Assembly (NCBI RefSeq): GCF_033473495.1
Contig: NC_088935.1
Coordinates: 5,084,001 to 5,148,000, forward strand
Reading direction: 5' to 3'
From: Cercospora beticola
Lineage: Eukaryota > Ascomycota > Dothideomycetes > Mycosphaerellales > Mycosphaerellaceae
Length of the DNA: 64,000 nucleotides
Under the pieces are notes generated by a model. The model saw nothing but the letters and a program-made list of their open reading frames with translations, searched no databases and had not been told where the DNA came from. Positions 51,266 to 61,439 of the stretch are shown piece after piece; positions within the stretch are counted from its first letter, which is position 1; each line of letters opens with the position of its first letter. A program made the translations under genes and the position numbers.

Positions 51266-53647
51266 TCATTTCGAGTGACGGTCGAAGGTGAACTCTGGTG
51301 CTAATGGATCGAGCGGCGAGTCAGTTCTGTCAATACTGGAAGAAGAGCGAGGCGAGTCGTTGCTCGAGGTTGGGGTAGCCGAGCCGAGTTCTGGTGAAGC
51401 AGGCAGTGGAGTGTGTGAAGCCAGTTCAGCCGCAGCGGCAGCTTCAGCTGCATGACGCTCACGCTCAAGTCGAGCGCGCATGTGTGGCGGAACCCAGCCC
51501 TCTGGACGGGTAGTTGGAGCTGGTTCGACCTTTGCCTTGACTTCTTGGTCAAGCAGCACGCCGTCGCTGCTGGTCGTGATGCTGCCATTGCCGTCGTGGA
51601 TGGTAGTCTCGACACGCAAGACCTTTCGTGGACCGGTGCCGTTAGAAGCTCCGGTCTGCTTGTAGGTCTCTTTGAAGATGGTAGGTTTTGGAGGCTCTGC
51701 CTTAGCACAAGAGGCATCGGCCACCAAGTTGGCCTGCTGTTGCCTCAGGTAGCTTTCTTCGGATTGAGCATCCATTGACTTTTGGTGCTCTTGAGTAGCC
51801 CAACCGCCCCATTTCTGGTTCACTGGTCGCGGCCGACGGCCTTCAATACCATCCTTGTACCACGGCCGAATGACTGGGTAACGGATCTTCTTACGCCCAT
51901 GCTTGTTGACCTTCATCCGAGTCTTCTCGCCAGCGATGTTGATAATATCGTCCATGTCGGTCGGGTGCTTCAACCGATCTCCGTAGATCTCGCGAATAGC
52001 TTTGTGCACCATGAAACGCGCAACTGAATGCTTCACGGGGCCAACTCTCAGCACATCGTATCCGTAGGCCGACTTTGAGTTGGGATCGAACAACCGAAAC
52101 AGCTCGTCAGTGACAGCAGGGCCAAAGTTCTCGCCCAGAATGTCCATATTCGATGGACTAATAGTGATCTTGCACTGCAGATCACTGGCACCACTGCTGC
52201 TGTTTCCCTCGTAGCTCGTGACATCGGAGATCTTGTCGACTTCAGAATCGGACTTCCCATCCGATGACAGAATATTGTCACTCTCCTCGTTGCCTCTGTC
52301 AGCGACGGTAACTTGCACGCCTTTGCTCACGCTTGTGATACTGAAGTTCTGCAGAGTCACTGCCAGTAACTTCGAAACCAACAGGTAGTGGCAATCGGCG
52401 AGCGAATGGTCTTGTGTCCACAGGTTGTAAGCTGGTAGGTGTCTCTGTATCTCTGGTACCAAAGCAGAGTCAAGTGCTTGGAAGCTGCCAATATCGACTT
52501 CAGCAAAGCCACTGTCGTTCGAGGTCACATGCACGGTGTGTCCGGCTTCGATGATGTTCTCATCGTGCTTGAATCCGCCTTCTGGACTGACATAACTTAG
52601 GCCGATATCGTGAAGTCCCAGGATGCGCATATGATGCTGGATAAGTGCGTTTGTGCGAGGCATGTGTAGCTTGTGGCGGGCAAGGTCCTGAAAGCTAGCA
52701 TGGCTGGTGAGACCAGCCACAGTCATTTCAGCAAGCAAGAGGTGCTGGAGCTCCTCGTCCGCACCGACATGCTTAAGGACTGCCAGTGAAAGAGACGTGG
52801 CTGAGTCGGCACCTGCAATGGCTAGCGCTGTGCGGGCTTCTAGACCGCCCACGCAAGCCAGCTTGTGCTCGTCTGAGCCGGCAAGGCCATCTTCGCGCGC
52901 CTGTGTGCAAGCAGGCTCTGCGGGTATGCTCTGGCCCAGAACCTCCAGCACTGGATCGAAGGCGTCCTGACCTTGACTGCGACAGCGGATGATCGGAAGC
53001 AGTGCCTTGAGGAATGGGTGGTAACGAAGGTATGAGCCATAGAGCACAGAGTAGAACTTCCAGCTTTCCAGCTTACTGTAGATCTTGTTTGCGTTTGGAA
53101 TTTTGTCGATAAAACCAGCGCGCTCGCCAGTAGTGACAGAGAACATGACATCAAAGGCGTAGCGAGTGAGCAGATTGGCCAGATCGACCGGCGCCTGCTT
53201 CTGAGCCGCATCTTGCAGGACACACCGAAAGAGAGCGTTGCACGCATCGATCAATTGCTCATTATGGTTCAGTCTCTCCATTTGCAAGCAATTGCGCAGC
53301 GAGCGCGCTGCCGTGTTTTCAACTATACTGGACACTGGCGACGGTTGTTTCTCTAGGACACGGAGGCTCTTCGTGTCCTCTTTGGTGTTGAAGAACTGCC
53401 AGCTGAATTCGCGTGGCGCGACTTGAATCAATGGTCCTGAGACTGTCAGAACGCGTGCCGTGACCGAACATCACTGAGCGAACTCACCGTGGAGGGCGTG
53501 CAGCTGTTGCAGCTTGGCTCTGTATGTGCCTCGCAGGAGGTGCCAAACCTTCCAGAGACGCGTGAACTTCGCAAGGAAAGGTCCTGGCACCTTGGACAAG
53601 AGGCGACGGAGGAATGGCCAGCTCTTGATGTGGTCAAGGATGTGCAT
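51266..53647 (-). CDS. Cytochrome P450-derived protein without heme ligand, with a C-terminal extension
   Basis: Exons 53488-53647 and 51266-53436 (51-bp intron, GTGAGT donor, CTGAC branch, CTCAG acceptor, phase 1) give 776 residues. The N-terminus is P450-like (KVPGPFLAKFTRLWKVWHLL, then LHALHGPLIQVAPREFS over the junction). NLLTRYAFDVMFSVTTGE and an I-helix AIAGADSATSL near 258-268 follow. The K-helix ExxR reads HHMR. The heme loop aligns as YNLWTQDHSL near 390-399, with the Cys position taken by His397 and the Gly and Arg positions also lost. An acidic linker leads to an unrecognised region (about 450-630) and a low-complexity end. The frame is open throughout, so it looks maintained. Monooxygenase activity is not expected. 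Confidence 0.8.
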
Positions 53648-54323
53648 CTTGAATGTTTGGTTGTTCGATGTTGCTGACTGGTGTCAGGCTTCGACTTTTC
53701 TTCGGTGCGTGCAGCTGTTGGTGCGCAGCTTGGCGCCGTCACCGTGGTGCAGATGTTGCAGTGTTTGTCGACAAGGTAATGGTTGTCAGTATGTGGTGTG
53801 AGTTCAGATCAAAGCGAAAAGGCGAAGAAAAAAGTGACTCGGTGTTGGTCAAGTGTTCATGCTATTGAGGAGAGCGACAATATGAAGGAACGAAGAGCGA
53901 AAGTGGAGCATCCCGCCCCAGCCGCCGCGCGCCTGCCATTGCTGAAGCTGAAGTGAAGTTCTTCAACGTTGTTTACACATGCATGCAAGCAAGCACCTCA
54001 CTCCGTATGAGGGCGGTTCCGATTTCTCACAAATTACGACGGCCGACGAGCACGCTGTCGAGCAGCGTGCGTGAGACATCCTGCGCTTCAGTAACGTATT
54101 CTCTCTTGGCCTGCGCATCGAGACATGTGTCGTGTGAAGGTGAAGTGGAAGTTGAAGCTGAAGCGCAGAAGTGAAGTCCAGCCGGGAATAACGAACAGCC
54201 GGGCGTAGCGACATCGGGCGCCACCAACGTTCCAGAAGACAGGCGAACACAATGATGCTCTCATACATATCTATTCTCCAGATCGCAGACTGAGCAACCT
54301 ATCAATCCCTCTGCACACCAATC
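53648..54323. other. Divergent intergenic region with GAAG-rich runs
   Basis: About 675 bp between divergent starts. Frames of 60-100 codons overlap and are not supported. Near 53941-53957 and 54136-54176 are similar purine runs built of GAAG and GAAGTG units. Confidence 0.4.
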
Positions 54324-54794
54324 ATGCAGTCAACGACACGAACAATGCGCACCCTGCGCCCAGGCTTCTTCGTCCGAACATTCGCGACTTCCACACCCGC
54401 CAGATCACGATGGTCAACAGGACCCGCTCCACCACGACTTCCCAAAGAAGAGCAAGAGATCTTTGAGCGATTACAACAGCAATCAACAGGCGCATTCAGT
54501 CAACCCAAACCAGACCCCAAAACAACAAACAGCGAAAAGTTAGAAGAGTCGGGCGCAAGCACCACCGCATCCAAATCATCAGAAGCAGACAAGATGCTAG
54601 AACAATTACGCGCACGAGCTCAAGTAGCAGCAAAAGGCGATGGCGAAGAGCTACATCCAAACATTCGACGAGGCGCTGCTCCAGAATTCGAAGGCGAAGT
54701 CAATCCACAGACGGGCGAAGTAGGAGGGCCGAAGAATGATCCATTACGATGGAAGGGCGACTGGAGTTACAATGGCAGGGTCACAGATTTCTGA
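54324..54794 (+). CDS. Succinate dehydrogenase assembly factor 4 (Sdh8/SDHAF4)
   Basis: Intronless, 156 residues. The N-terminus is a likely mitochondrial presequence (RTMRTLRPGFFVRTFATST). The middle is polar and disordered. The C-terminal 30 residues carry the DUF1674 signature NPQTGEVGGPKNDPLRW followed by WSYNGRVTDF, the defining mark of the family. In yeast and animals it binds flavinated Sdh1 in the matrix and protects it until complex II assembly. Fungal members are usually a little shorter; the extra length is the disordered middle. It converges with the thioesterase gene. Confidence 0.93.
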   Translation: MQSTTRTMRTLRPGFFVRTFATSTPARSRWSTGPAPPRLPKEEQEIFERLQQQSTGAFSQPKPDPKTTNSEKLEESGASTTASKSSEADKMLEQLRARAQVAAKGDGEELHPNIRRGAAPEFEGEVNPQTGEVGGPKNDPLRWKGDWSYNGRVTDF

Positions 54795-54906
54795 GCAGGG
54801 CCAGTAGAATTGAAGGAATGGCTTTTGTCTATAAATATTGTACAAATACAGAAATACCGAAAAATGCCACAGGCTTTCGAAAGCTTCGCTGTCGTTGCTG
54901 CGCAAG

Positions 54907-55755
54907 CTACATCTTCGAGGACTCATCAAGGTCGATATTGTACTTGTTATGCTCACAAGTTGCAACCACCGAGCCGTCTTTTTCTCGCTTCATGATTCCT
55001 GTCAAGAGACAAAGTCGCTTTCCCGCATGCACGATCTGGAAACAAGAGTCAGCAATATTCCAAGGAGGGAAGAGAAGGACACGAACCTGACACTCCACAG
55101 TAACCACATCATTCTCAAACGCCGGCTTCACATAAACACAATGCAACGACCTCGTAGTCCCCATGGTACTCCAAAACCCATAATCCGAGATCGGGAACAA
55201 AGTCCAAGTCGTGCACACGTCGAAGATGGCCGAAATAGCACCTCCGTGAAACGTCCTCGTCGGATTTAGGTATTCTCTCAGGACAGGAAAGCGATAAACG
55301 ATTCGCGAAGTTGACTTGGACGTCAACTCAGCTTCGACGATTTCGAGTTTCTTGAGCCATGGGATGAGGAAATTGTTGTCGCGGTCTTCGTCGCTCTATA
55401 CATTGACACTTTGCGTTAGCTTGCAGCCTGATTTGAGCTTTGGGGGGAAAGTCTATGAGCTTATTGTGCATGAATGAAATCAAACAATTGCAGAGGATCA
55501 ATGGGTATGTCCACGAACGCTTTCGACCATAGTTCTGATACCCTCTTCAATTTCTTCTCTCCATTTTCTCTCTTCATGTTGTTGATCAGATGTCGATCCT
55601 TTAGGCCCTCCCCGCTCGGAGCCCGCCATTCTAGCATGTGATAGGGAAATTCAATGCTGTGAGAAAGTGCTATCAGTGAATGTTGTGAGAATACTCACTT
55701 CTTCAGCGAAAGCACGGTCGTCAAACACCTCGCGCAGCCGTTCCAGTACTGACAT
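54907..55755 (-). CDS. Hotdog-fold thioesterase (4HBT/PaaI-like)
   Basis: At least four exons. Supported parts: exon 1 55699-55755 (MSVLERLREVFDDRAFAEE, GTGAGT donor), a 3' exon 55087-55395 preceded by a clear CTAAC branch and TATAG acceptor, and a last exon 54907-55035. The 51-bp intron 55036-55086 (CTGAC branch, TTCCAG acceptor) is a multiple of three and would otherwise read through. One middle exon lies between 55396 and 55698, but its edges are ambiguous. The hotdog domain has NPTRTFHGGAISAIFDVCTT with the HGG motif, GTTRSLHCVYVKPA and, over the last junction, TVECQIVHAGKRLCLL. Probably an acyl-CoA thioesterase; the substrate is unknown. Confidence 0.82.
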
Positions 55756-55952
55756 TCTTTATTCCTGTATCGTCATTTCTGTCGAGATGAGGAGAGAGAC
55801 ATGGGTAGCACTAGAAATCTACCGCGGCTCAAGTTCAGCTCGAGCGCTTATTAGATTGTCGACATGCTTATGTAAGGAAAGTCTATTCGCGTGCAACTCG
55901 CTTGCCGTTCCTGCAACATGACTTTGCATTGCATCGAAAACACTAGCTGTGC

Positions 55953-57076
55953 TCATCTTCTTCCTTCAAGCCTCGCAATGTCCGCCTTGATCTTGGCTGT
56001 CTCCCGAATGATGTCGCTGTACTCGGCTGCGATGCCTCGGATCGCTTTTGCTTGGTGGTATTCTGCCAGTTTGTCCTCGGCATCGCGGATTTTTCTCTTC
56101 AACATGACGGCTTCGTGGTCCAGATCTTCGGAACGTGTTTTGAGGGCCTCTTCCAGATCTGGTGATCTTGTCTGTGATAGGAGCTGGTTGTGTTGCAGTT
56201 GCAGCTTCTTGCTCATGCCCTCGGCGACCGTAGTCAGATATTCGGCCTTGGCTTTCGTGCCACGAGAAACGGAGCCATGGATTGTCTGCTCAAGTGTTCG
56301 AATGCACGTTCCGATAGCCTTGCGATAGAGATCATGGACGTTCGCAACTTCGTGTGCCAGATCCAGGCGGATTGCCGCTATCGAGTCCTCAGCTTCAGCT
56401 GTATCTGCTTTCTGCTTCTGTATGCGAGCTGCAAGGTCGTCCCCGTCTGAATGTGCTTGTGGCGCCGAGATGCGAGCCAAAGTGACAAGATCGTCAAGAG
56501 CGGCCTTCCAGATCTCTTTGGCGATGGGCTTTACGTTTTGCTGGCAACCCATCAGTTGCTGCATCGTAAGTTCGGTATGTCGTTCTTACTCGAAATTTGT
56601 CGACATCCTCCCTGAGTAGCAAAGCATCTTCTCTCGTAATCTGCGACTGCAGAGCGGCTGCGATTATTGCCACGAGTTCTTGCAACTGTCAAACTTAGCG
56701 AAAGATATGGAGGCACAACTGCTCCCGGTCTTACCTCTGCGGGTAGCTGATCATCGCCGTAGGAGAGGGACTGCAGGTACGACTTTATCAGGCCTTGTTT
56801 TGCTACTGACGTCCGGGCTCTTCGCAATTCCTGTAACAGTGAGCATCAATATACATTGCGTCTTGAATTTTGATGTTCGGAATGTCATGCCCAGCTGCCA
56901 ACTCGAGAAGAGAAGGCACTCGCAATTGGTCCCCTTACCTCGTCGAAGGTGTCGCGCTCCTTCTGCACTTTCAGATCAACCTTGGAAGTTCCATTGGAAT
57001 TCAGTTTGTTCGAACACAGATCGCGATACAGCGCGTCGAACTTTGGATCCACATTCGACTCCACAAGAGGCAACAT
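55953..57076 (-). CDS. Coiled-coil protein, possibly an augmin/HAUS-type subunit
   Basis: Four exons: 56939-57076, 56735-56830, 56590-56685 and 55953-56540, giving 305 residues. All three introns (108, 49 and 49 bp, GTAAGG/GTAAGA donors) are in phase 0. The start is MLPLVESNVDPKFDALYRDL; an ATG further upstream in frame is possible. The protein is almost wholly helical, with QSLSYGDDQLPAE, VAIIAAALQSQITREDALLL and the long C-terminal coiled coil containing RGTKAKAEYLTTVAEGM and EEALKTRSEDLDHEAVML. It resembles a fungal family that I associate with microtubule-nucleating augmin, but that link comes from memory and is not shown by a motif. No catalytic residues or membrane segments are seen. 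Confidence 0.8.
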
Positions 57077-57284
57077 GTTGTTGCCGGGCTGGGCAAGATG
57101 CAAAGTGTGTGCCGTAAGTGCGTTCGTGAAGGGAGGGTGAATGTCAAATTCACAAATCAAATATTGATGAAGCGTCGCTCAATTCGCATGCAATCGTCTA
57201 TGTCTATGTCTATAACAGTGCAAATGTATGCAACCAGGATCTACAATAGAAAACACTGCTCGTTCTCCTCTCCTCGATGCATCG

Positions 57285-59076
57285 TCACAGTAACCCAATG
57301 TATTCACCTACATTGAGCAATCGAGCACCGAAGATGCCCAAAAGCTGAACGATTGAGGCGATGACCGGTAGGGCCATGATCCTCTCCAAGACCCGAATCC
57401 CAAACAGCAACGGAAGCAGAACGAACAGCCTCAACAGATAGTCCTTCCAGATGAGAGTTGGCTTGTGTCCGCGGCTGTATGTTGAGTCGACAAATTCGAA
57501 GGGCAATTTCGCGCCAAGATGCTCGATGGCAACGCGCAGTCCACTGCTGAAGCCGTCCTCATGAAAGCCGTATTTCGTCCACGCTCCACAGTAGCTTACA
57601 CCTCTGGTATTCTGAATCTTTTCAAGACGCTCTTGAGCACGGACCGACTCGATTGTGTAGAGTGGGTGTGTGTAGTTGAACTTTCCTTGTGTCAATTCTG
57701 GCTTGGGTTCCTCGTCTGGGTTCATTGTCACGAGCACCGGCCCATATTGCTCCTCTGGGAAGTGTTGGAGAATGTTCATGCAATACGTCAGACTGACACC
57801 TGCTGGATGGGAGAGTTGCGATGGCTTGGAGGTGACCTGATCACATCTTGTTAGCGTGAGCATTGCGGCGTTGAAGAGGGCAAAGACAAACCAGGTAATT
57901 CCAGGCGGTCCAAGTAGCACGGCGTGTTGGCATCAGTGCCAGGTCCGAGTGTAGGTAGCACACATTGGCAGTGGTCTCAAATGCCGAAAAGATCTCAAAC
58001 TCTTCTTCGGACACGTACTGAACACCACGAGATGACTGCACGAAGCTGCTTGCTTTCGATGAGGTGCTTGAGGCACTGGATGAAGGAGCTGTCTTCGAGG
58101 CACCATGTTTGGCCAACAACGGAAGGACCTCATCGCCGTGACAAGCGAGGATAACGTGATCAAAATTGCCTTGATCGATCTTTCCATTCTGAGCATTGAT
58201 CCAGGCGACGCTTACTAGGCCTTCGAGCTTGGCTGCTGGCCGCAGCACGTTGGCGACTTCACAGGAGAGGTGACAATGCAAGCGATCTTTCGGAAACTGC
58301 TCAAGGATTGCATCGATATATCGGCGCGAGCCTCCGGGTATCGTCAGCCATGGCGGCCGGTCAGCTAATGTCGAGAGAAGATGGTGATTCCACATGAATC
58401 GAATCAGCGTCTTTGCAGGAAACTCTAGGCTGGCCTTGTCTGGCGAAGTGCTCCACACTGCGGCAGTCATTGGGATGAGGTAGTCGTCGCGGAATGCTTG
58501 CGAATAGCCTTCACGATCCAAGTACTCTCCAATTGTCATGTCAGCTGCCTGCTTCCTCTTGCTGCGAATGAATCCTGGTCGCCACGTTGCATCGTCGTCG
58601 TCAGCGAGGATGTCGAGAGCAAACTGATTGAACCGAACAATATCGAATATCATCCGCCAATGTTGGGGTCGGAAGATGTTGCGTCGCTGTGCAAATATAC
58701 CTTGTGGTTCGCCCGACCATTCGAATTCGCCTCGATTCCTGGAGACACCAAACGTCATCTCAGTGTTGACGGGTTCGACACCAATATGGTTGAGGAATCG
58801 GATGAAGTTGGGGTAAGTGGCGGTGTTCATGACGATGAATCCAGTATCGACATCGATAGTCTTGTTGCCAGAATTGAATGGCTGAGTGTTGGTATGACCT
58901 CCAAGGCGGTCGGCTTTTTCGAAGATGTGCACCTCATAGTCAGTATCTCTCAGTGCCCACGCTGCTCCCATGCCAGCGCAGCCACTGCCCACGATGGCGA
59001 CCTTCTTTCTGGTTGGAGGAGCCATTCTCTTCTGTGCGCTATTTGCTTGTGTAGATTTGCGCTTGAACAGATGCAT
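57285..59076 (-). CDS. FAD-dependent oxidoreductase (COG2907 type) with membrane tail
   Basis: Exons 57892-59076 and 57285-57836 (55-bp intron, GTTTGT donor, CACGCTAAC branch, phase 0) give 578 residues. The dinucleotide-binding motif is VAIVGSGCAGMGAAWAL (residues about 27-43; GxGxxG), ending in an acidic IFEKADRLGGHTNT block typical of amine oxidase/desaturase-type flavoproteins. Later blocks are AVWSTSPDKASLEFPAKTLI and WLTIPGGSRRYIDAI. Over and after the junction come WNYLVTSKPSQ and VSYCGAWTKYGFHEDGFSSG, the C-terminal FAD contact. The end has hydrophobic helices (LLRLFVLLPLLFGIRVLE and further). In bacteria COG2907 proteins sit beside cyclopropane fatty-acid synthases; a lipid substrate is plausible but unproven. 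Confidence 0.9.
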
Positions 59077-59591
59077 CAAATTAATGGTTGTTGATCTGCA
59101 TTCATATGTCAGACAGCAGGCGCAACGGCCAGAAGAAGTCGCGAGGTTGGGAGATTGTGAATGATGGCGAGACTACCCGGACAGGCCATGGGTCCGGCGG
59201 GAAGAAAGTATGCTCGAGCACACTGTTCACCGTCCCTGCTCTACGAGCACCATTTTGATGGCGCTTTGCGATCGCAAGTACGACGTCTGCAGTTGCATCG
59301 CAGACATGAATGAAACTGCAAAGCGGCGGAGAGCGGAGCAGGTTCGTGGTCCTAGTCATCGTGATCGCTTTGTCCTGTGCACGTGAAAGCCACGCTCGCG
59401 CCACAGCTGATCATCGCAGCCTCCGACATCCTGGAGGCATGAACCACCGACTGTGAACACTTGACATTCGACGTACATAACTACCACCACGCTCGAGAAT
59501 AACGATTTCAGACGCATATCTATCAGCGACTGAGAGATTGTAGTTACGGTTCTCGTCTAGCGCATCCCGAACAGCACAAACGCCGGCGAAC
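59077..59591. other. Divergent intergenic region (flavoprotein / VTI1)
   Basis: About 515 bp between divergent starts; only short frames. Promoters of both genes are expected here. Confidence 0.45.
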
Positions 59592-60329
59592 ATGTCGAAC
59601 CCACTGGACACCGATGCGGGATCCGAGCTGTTCAGCAACTATGAGGCCGAGTTGAAGCTGGTGCAGGCAGACATATCGCAGAAGCTAGATCAGATCCCTG
59701 AGCTCTCCGGCGAGCAGCGCAAGACATTCATCGCTCAAGCCGAGAGAGCGCTGGAGGAAGCCCGAGAGTTGCTGGACTCTATGCGCTTGGAGAAACAGAA
59801 CATCCCACAGTCCTTGAAAGTCAAGGTTAATCAAAGATTCCGGAACTACGAGAGCGACGTAGATGCGGCGAAGCGAAAGCTGAAGAGCCTGTCGAGCGAT
59901 GACCGTCATGCACTCTTCGGAAAGCGGTATACAGACAACCCGACACAGGATGATCAGCTGGCACAAAGGCAGCAGCTTTTGGGTGGTACAGAGAGGCTCG
60001 AACGTTCGAGCGGCAGATTACGGGAGTCGCAAAGGATCGCGTTGGAGACGGAGGACATAGGGCGAAACACACTGGCGGACTTGAGCAGGCAGCGTGAGAC
60101 TATCGAGCATACTCGCGGTACGCTTCTGGAAAGCGAGGGATACACAGATCGAAGCAATAAGACCTTGAAGGGCATGGCCAGAAGGTATTTCCCAAGCCTT
60201 TGGTAACGGGTCAGTATCACATTTCGCTGACCGCTTTGCAGGATGGCAACGAACAAGATCATAACAGTCGCGATCATCACTGTTCTGGTGATACTCATCA
60301 TCGCAGTCGTCGTGAGCAAATTCAGATGA
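59592..60329 (+). CDS. Qb-SNARE Vti1
   Basis: Exons 59592-60184 and 60242-60329 (57-bp intron, GTATTT donor, CGCTGACC branch, GCAG acceptor, phase 2) give 226 residues. An N-terminal Habc-like helical bundle (SELFSNYEAELKLVQADIS, MRLEKQNIPQSLK) precedes the SNARE motif near 130-195. That motif holds RLRESQRIALETEDIG and the likely zero-layer Gln in LSRQRETIEHTR. The second exon supplies the membrane anchor MATNKIITVAIITVLVIL, ending VVVSKFR at the C-terminus; unspliced reading would stop at FPSLW and lose the anchor. Vti1 works in Golgi-endosome-vacuole fusion steps. Confidence 0.95.
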
Positions 60330-60441
60330 TGAGACCACGAATTCATGGCGGCGTTTGTACGTTAGGTGCATGGGATGTTGGGCATGACATTCGGATACCT
60401 GTACAGCTTGAACTAATGCGACAGTACTTAGAGTACCCGTT

Positions 60442-61287
60442 TCACACTTCAAGTGTCGTTCCCAGCCAACGGTTGCTGATAAGCCGTGGATTATACCATC
60501 CAGGCTGTGTTTTGGACCAAGCTCGCTCCAATTCGTTCAGAGCCTTTTCTTTGGACATATCCGTCCCCATGGACTTCTCCTCCTTCTCTTTTGTATCTTG
60601 CACCAAGACCTCCTTCGCACTCTCACTGCCAACTCCAGAGAAGCCACTCTGAAATTCGAACTTCACATTCTTGATCGAACGAAAGCCTTGAGCAGCGTAC
60701 AAAACGGCACTGGGCTTACAACTCCTTCCACCAAACGCACACATCTCGAGTGTGAAACTCTCCAGCGGCACTTCCCTCTCCGCCAAAACAGCCTTCACAT
60801 ACGCCATCAACGCCAACAGGATCCGTTCATCCCTTGCCTCCTGCGGAACGAACAAAACAATCCGCAGCTTATGCACCCACTTCAAAACTTCCTCATATTC
60901 CTCAATCTTGCAGATCTGTTTCCGAGTATTATCTTGAGCCAGCAAGCTTGCTGACGGTGCAGTATAGAATTGGAGTTCATGTCTCTTGTACAGAATCTCT
61001 AATGCTTCGTTTCTCATTCGACGACAAATTACGAGTAAAGCATGGCAATTTCGGGATCTGGTTTGCTTGAGTCGTTTTTGCGTCCAGCTTTGTGTCCAGC
61101 TCCAGACGTGGCGCTGGATGTATAGTGGGCGAGTACGTGTGGCTCCGAGGACGTCGTGGTAGATTTCGAGGCGGAGTTCGGCGGGGAGACTGAAGAAGAG
61201 GCTGGTGTGTTGATTGTTCGTACCTGTGGAGTGCTGTGTTCGTCCGAAGCTAGAGAAAGATGTCACAGGATTTTGGGATTGAGACAT
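60442..61287 (-). CDS. 2EXR-type (F-box-like) hypothetical protein
   Basis: Intronless, 281 residues. Near residues 30-45 lies the signature FFSLPAELRLEIYHDVLG, the start of the 2EXR / F-box-like domain found in many fungal proteins of unknown function. Then come the LLVICRRMRNEALEILYKRH block, a helical region, and FTLEMCAFGGRSC in the second half. The C-terminal 70 residues are charged, with a Glu/Lys run, and end NPRLISNRWLGTTLEV. No membrane or signal segment. Such proteins are often recruited as substrate-binding parts, but the role here is unknown. Confidence 0.85.
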   Translation of the reverse strand: MSQSQNPVTSFSSFGRTQHSTGTNNQHTSLFFSLPAELRLEIYHDVLGATRTRPLYIQRHVWSWTQSWTQKRLKQTRSRNCHALLVICRRMRNEALEILYKRHELQFYTAPSASLLAQDNTRKQICKIEEYEEVLKWVHKLRIVLFVPQEARDERILLALMAYVKAVLAEREVPLESFTLEMCAFGGRSCKPSAVLYAAQGFRSIKNVKFEFQSGFSGVGSESAKEVLVQDTKEKEEKSMGTDMSKEKALNELERAWSKTQPGWYNPRLISNRWLGTTLEV

Positions 61288-61439
61288 GGCGAGGTTCGTG
61301 TATTCGTGCCTGACATGCCTTTCGTATACATATACTGCTACAAAATCAGCTGCCTAAAGGTTATTCATCAATATCAATGGTAGAGACAGGTGGCTTCGAA
61401 TTCTCAACCACGTTCGTTGTAGCAGCATGTTGTTGCCTA

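Noticed and set aside
58760..58780. tRNA B-box-like GGTTCGA
   Set aside because: It sits inside the flavoprotein coding sequence, with no matching A box or cloverleaf.
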